The notes beneath the pieces are model-generated. The model saw only the letters and a list, made by a program, of their open reading frames with translations, was not told the DNA's origin and made no database searches. Positions 61,405-64,000 of a stretch of 64,000 bases of DNA are shown in pieces. How positions within the stretch are numbered: the first letter of the stretch is position 1; each line of letters begins with the position of its first letter. A program made the position numbers and the translations under genes. Origin of the DNA: Thermofilaceae archaeon (GTDB lineage Archaea; Thermoproteota; Thermoprotei; Thermofilales; Thermofilaceae); contig JANXEW010000003.1 of NCBI GenBank assembly GCA_025057995.1, positions 104,863 to 168,862 of the forward strand, written 5' to 3'.

Positions 61405-62454
61405 CTAAAGCCACCTTGTTACCATGAAACCTCGCGGTGAACTCTCGCGCAACCCCAACTCCGTAATCCTGACGAACACTGCCTTTTTCCTGAGCTCCTC
61501 AAGGTTTCCCGCTCCCACATACCCCATTCCTTGTTTAAGCGAATTCACTAACACGTCTACGACTTGGGAGAGAGGTCCACGATACTCGACGTAACCCTCG
61601 ACGCCTTCAGGCACCCGCTTAAAAGTCCCGTAACGCGTCGAACCCGCCGCTAAAGCCCCCCTACTACCCATACCCCTGTACGGCTTGTACTTCCGGCCTT
61701 CAATCTCGTAGATATCACCGGGCGCTTCGTCTGTCCCAGCTAGCAAGTAGCCAAGCATGACCGCGTCTGCTCCTGCTGCGAGTGCTTTCACAACGTGAGC
61801 TGGCTTCTCGATGCCTCCGTCAGCTACTACGCCGACGCCTAAGTCCCTGGCTACGTCTGCTACTGTGGCTATAGCTGTGAGTTGAGGAACGCCGACACCC
61901 GCTACCTCTCTCGTAGTACAGGCGTGACCGCTGCCTATGCCCACTCTCAACGCGTTAGCCCCGGCGTTTATCAAGGCGAGAGCCCCATCTGCCGTAACGA
62001 CGTTACCCGACATTATGTCGACGCCGTAATCGCTATACTTTCTAGTGGCAGAGATGACGTTCCTGCTGTGCCCATGTGCTGAGTCTATGACTATCATCGT
62101 TACGTCGGCTTCCACGAGAGCTTTCACTCGATCGTCATCAAAAGGTCCCACCGCTGCAGCAACAGGAAGATTTCTCTCTCTCACGCACTCGACTATTGAC
62201 ACAGCCTCTTGGATCTCGAGGTTGCGGGGGAGAACGGCTAGACCGCCGAGCTCAGCTAAGCGCAACGCCATGGCTCTGCCTGTTACGGTATCCATGGGGG
62301 AACTTACGATGGGTAAGCTTAGCTTGATCCTTTTCGTAAGGTTAGTGCAAACGTCTATTTCATCTATTTTCACCTCAGAATATTGTGGTACTAGTAGTAC
62401 ATCGTCTAAGCTCAAGGCGAGAGGCGCCCTATCCACTTTATCCTTGAAAGACAT
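61405..62454 (-). CDS. guaB: IMP dehydrogenase without CBS domains
   Basis: 349 residues. SLDDVLLVPQYSEV, SSPMDTVTG, VIDSAHGHS, GIGSGHACTTREVAGVGVPQ with the catalytic Cys, GVVADGGIEKPAHVVKALAAGADAVMLG and YRGMGSRGALAAGSTRYG match IMP dehydrogenase, which makes XMP for GTP synthesis. The usual CBS pair, about 120 residues between the first barrel strands, is missing. The GMP reductase branch also lacks it, but the flap sequence is closer to IMP dehydrogenase. It is divergent from the PhoU-like regulator. Confidence 0.82.
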   Translation of the reverse strand: MSFKDKVDRAPLALSLDDVLLVPQYSEVKIDEIDVCTNLTKRIKLSLPIVSSPMDTVTGRAMALRLAELGGLAVLPRNLEIQEAVSIVECVRERNLPVAAAVGPFDDDRVKALVEADVTMIVIDSAHGHSRNVISATRKYSDYGVDIMSGNVVTADGALALINAGANALRVGIGSGHACTTREVAGVGVPQLTAIATVADVARDLGVGVVADGGIEKPAHVVKALAAGADAVMLGYLLAGTDEAPGDIYEIEGRKYKPYRGMGSRGALAAGSTRYGTFKRVPEGVEGYVEYRGPLSQVVDVLVNSLKQGMGYVGAGNLEELRKKAVFVRITELGLRESSPRGFMVTRWL

Positions 62455-62498
62455 ACCCCCTCAGCTTAGCTGTGTTGATAAGCTAGTTGATAGTATTC

Positions 62499-62505
62499 TA
62501 TATAT
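62499..62505 (+). promoter_or_regulatory. TATA box of the PhoU-like gene
   Basis: CTATATA lies 23-29 nt before the ATG at 62528, giving a leaderless transcript. It shows that the longer frame reaching back to 62045 is not the true start. Confidence 0.6.
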
Positions 62506-62527
62506 CCATCCCCTTCTCTATATACAT

Positions 62528-63493
62528 ATGAGCTCACGAGTTTACATAAGAAGAGTTCAAAGCGTAGGGTATTCAACCCTCTCCGTATCGTTACCAAAGA
62601 AGTGGGCTCAGAAGAGAGGTATAGGTAAGGGTGCTAGGTTAGTTATCTATGAGCTCCCCGACGGAGCTTTACTCTTAAGAAGTGAGCATGATGTTTCAAC
62701 ACCTAGTGTAAGGTGGAAGGTTCACCTGAACCTACCTGACGGCACAATGGCGGAAGTTGAGAGAGGTATAATCGCCCTCTACGAAGCCGGTTACGACGTA
62801 ATCGTGGTTAGTGCACCCGCCGACGCCTTGAGGGCTGTTTCTAGGCTCTGGAGAAGGTTGAGCGGCGTTGAAGTGATCGAGGAAGGGGAGAATTACGTCA
62901 CGCTAGAAGCTGTTCTCGACCACAGTAGCTTGAGCTTTGGGAAGATACTGGATAGGATGGCGACCCTCGTGCGTCTATCTCTGGAGGATTTCATTCGTTA
63001 CGCAGGAGAGGGCGACACCCTCTACTTAGCGAGGGTTATCGAAAGAGATGATGAACTGGACAAGTTTTACTTTCTCCTCGTTCGCCACTCCTCTGTCTGT
63101 TTTAGAAAACCTCACTTGTTGCGCGAGTTGGGTATCAACGATTCTGCTGAAGTGTTACCCTTCCTCTACTATGGAAAGACTCTGGAAAGGATGGGAGATA
63201 CTCTCGTGCAGTTAGCGATGTACGTTAGAGAGAATAGGAGGGACTTGAACAGGGACCTCACGACTACCATGGTTGAAGCCCTAGACCTTTCAATACGATC
63301 GTTTAAAGGCACCGGGTTCGAAGCCCCTAGGAGGTTGATGTCGATTCATCGGGACTTTTTTGAGCAGAGGGGCTCTTCAAGTATACTAGCAGATCCACTG
63401 CTTTCGCTCGTAGGTAACTTCTTGAGTCTCTGTCTCGACGTGCTGGACAGCAGGGTTGAGTTAGAGGCTGTGAAAAGACCTTTAGTCGACTAA
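62528..63493 (+). CDS. AbrB-like/PhoU-like phosphate-signalling regulator
   Basis: About 321 residues from the ATG at 62528. RVQSVGYSTLSVSLPKKWAQKRGI followed by GARLVIYELPDGALLLR is a SpoVT/AbrB DNA-binding domain. The rest is helical and PhoU-like (SFGKILDRMATLVRLSLEDF, FYYGKTLERMGDTLVQLA-type repeats). This combination is common in archaea, where it is thought to control phosphate uptake. The frame would extend upstream over the IMP dehydrogenase gene, but the TATA box at 62499 fixes the start. A truncated gene follows 35 bp downstream. Confidence 0.82.
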   Translation: MSSRVYIRRVQSVGYSTLSVSLPKKWAQKRGIGKGARLVIYELPDGALLLRSEHDVSTPSVRWKVHLNLPDGTMAEVERGIIALYEAGYDVIVVSAPADALRAVSRLWRRLSGVEVIEEGENYVTLEAVLDHSSLSFGKILDRMATLVRLSLEDFIRYAGEGDTLYLARVIERDDELDKFYFLLVRHSSVCFRKPHLLRELGINDSAEVLPFLYYGKTLERMGDTLVQLAMYVRENRRDLNRDLTTTMVEALDLSIRSFKGTGFEAPRRLMSIHRDFFEQRGSSSILADPLLSLVGNFLSLCLDVLDSRVELEAVKRPLVD

Positions 63494-63528
63494 GTAAGAG
63501 CTATATTTGTGCTGCTGGCCAGGCTTTT

Positions 63529-64000
63529 GTGTCGTGGAAGGATGCCGTAAGGAAGGTTTTCGAGAATTCTGGAATTACTGTGGAGGAGGATCAGAGAGGC
63601 TTAGTGGTATTACCTGAAACCGGTAACTTAAGAGTCATAGTGCTTGTACGTAGGCTTCACATGAGTTTCGACCGGAAAGTAGAAGTTATTGCAATCTCGG
63701 AAGTATCCTTTAGCCCCCCAGGAGTGGGCGAGACTTTGAAAAAGATGATGTTATCTTCCTTCGAGGTTGAGGCAAGAGGCTTGTTGAGGAGAACGTACGT
63801 GTGGAGGAGCTGGAGAGAGTTGCATCGCTTAGAGTCTCTCTTAGGACCTGTACGCCCTGACTTAAGGCTGTTAGAGACTTTGAAAAGCGATCGAAACCTG
63901 GTTGAAAAGCTTAAAGAAGCATCACCTAACTTTCTCGAAGTGTTCCCTGAGTTTATGTCTCCAAGTTACATGGAGGCTTTCTTAGTGTCACCTGGAGCCC
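63529..64000 (+). CDS. Uncharacterised gene, truncated at the right edge
   Basis: A GTG at 63529 opens a frame that continues past the end, with 157 codons seen. AGCTATATTTG at about 63499-63508 is a suitable TATA element. The product begins SWKDAVRKVFENSGITVEED and is alpha/beta, then helical, with basic residues such as WRSWREL. I do not recognise the family. It follows the PhoU-like gene on the same strand but has its own promoter. Confidence 0.5.
   Translation, partial: MSWKDAVRKVFENSGITVEEDQRGLVVLPETGNLRVIVLVRRLHMSFDRKVEVIAISEVSFSPPGVGETLKKMMLSSFEVEARGLLRRTYVWRSWRELHRLESLLGPVRPDLRLLETLKSDRNLVEKLKEASPNFLEVFPEFMSPSYMEAFLVSPGA

Noticed and set aside
62045..62527. 483-nt upstream extension of the PhoU-like gene
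   Set aside because: It runs antisense over the IMP dehydrogenase gene; the TATA box at 62499 and the AbrB start point to 62528.

Overview
The window looks like chromosomal DNA from a thermophilic archaeon of the Thermoproteota (Crenarchaeota-like) side. It has an intron-bearing tRNA-Ala with an encoded CCA, a candidate C/D box guide RNA, an AbrB/PhoU-type regulator, THUMP-SPOUT methylase, AN1-type zinc finger, myo-inositol-phosphate synthase, a SpeD-family decarboxylase and GH57. Many genes begin on a GTG, TTG or ATG about 22-27 nt after a TATA box with no Shine-Dalgarno, as in leaderless archaeal transcription. I cannot fix the genus.

Layout. 1-6.4 kb: a truncated exported clan-A glycosidase, an HtpX-like protease, a decayed possible toxin-antitoxin remnant, a THUMP-SPOUT protein, and a beta-solenoid (bactofilin-like) protein divergent from a small winged-helix regulator. 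6.4-10.5 kb: tRNA-Ala, a four-gene cluster of small helical proteins, and a membrane-anchored DUF362 protein. 10.5-17.4 kb: an oversized transaldolase-like protein with a DhnA-type aldolase, two tandem GH53 galactanases whose first barrel strand has moved to the C-terminus, and a sugar isomerase divergent from a PadR regulator. 17.3-25.8 kb: an exported SagB-type flavoprotein with a membrane partner, inositol-phosphate synthase, an exported GH5-like enzyme, flavodoxin, MFS permease, amidohydrolase, and a frameshifted LmbE/PIG-L deacetylase. 25.9-42.5 kb: C/D RNA candidate, GH140-like enzyme, exported Lon-like protease, MATE transporter, DUF6807, SpeD, ThuA, PRPP synthase, GH31, exported beta-sandwich proteins, and an exported GH57 with a B12-radical SAM protein. 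42.5-51.7 kb: two paralogous large permeases and a giant pseudo-peptidase/FtsX fusion behind a promoter region with tandem repeats. 51.7-64 kb: aspartokinase, nucleotide-salvage genes, AN1-S2P fusion, hydrolase, isomerase, GH78 rhamnosidase, PLD nuclease, a 55-aa zinc ribbon, amidohydrolase with CBS-less IMPDH, a PhoU-like regulator and a truncated gene.

The dominant theme is use of plant polysaccharide, especially pectin side chains: galactan (GH53), rhamnose (GH78) and a GH140-like (apiosidase) enzyme, plus GH31, GH57, GH5-like, DUF6807 and ThuA proteins. Several are exported and membrane-anchored. Intracellular isomerases, aldolase and transaldolase-like proteins could channel the released sugars. 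No canonical sugar ABC transporter lies in the window. The least described features are the permuted GH53 pair, the permease/pseudo-peptidase-FtsX locus, and the promoter repeat arrays.
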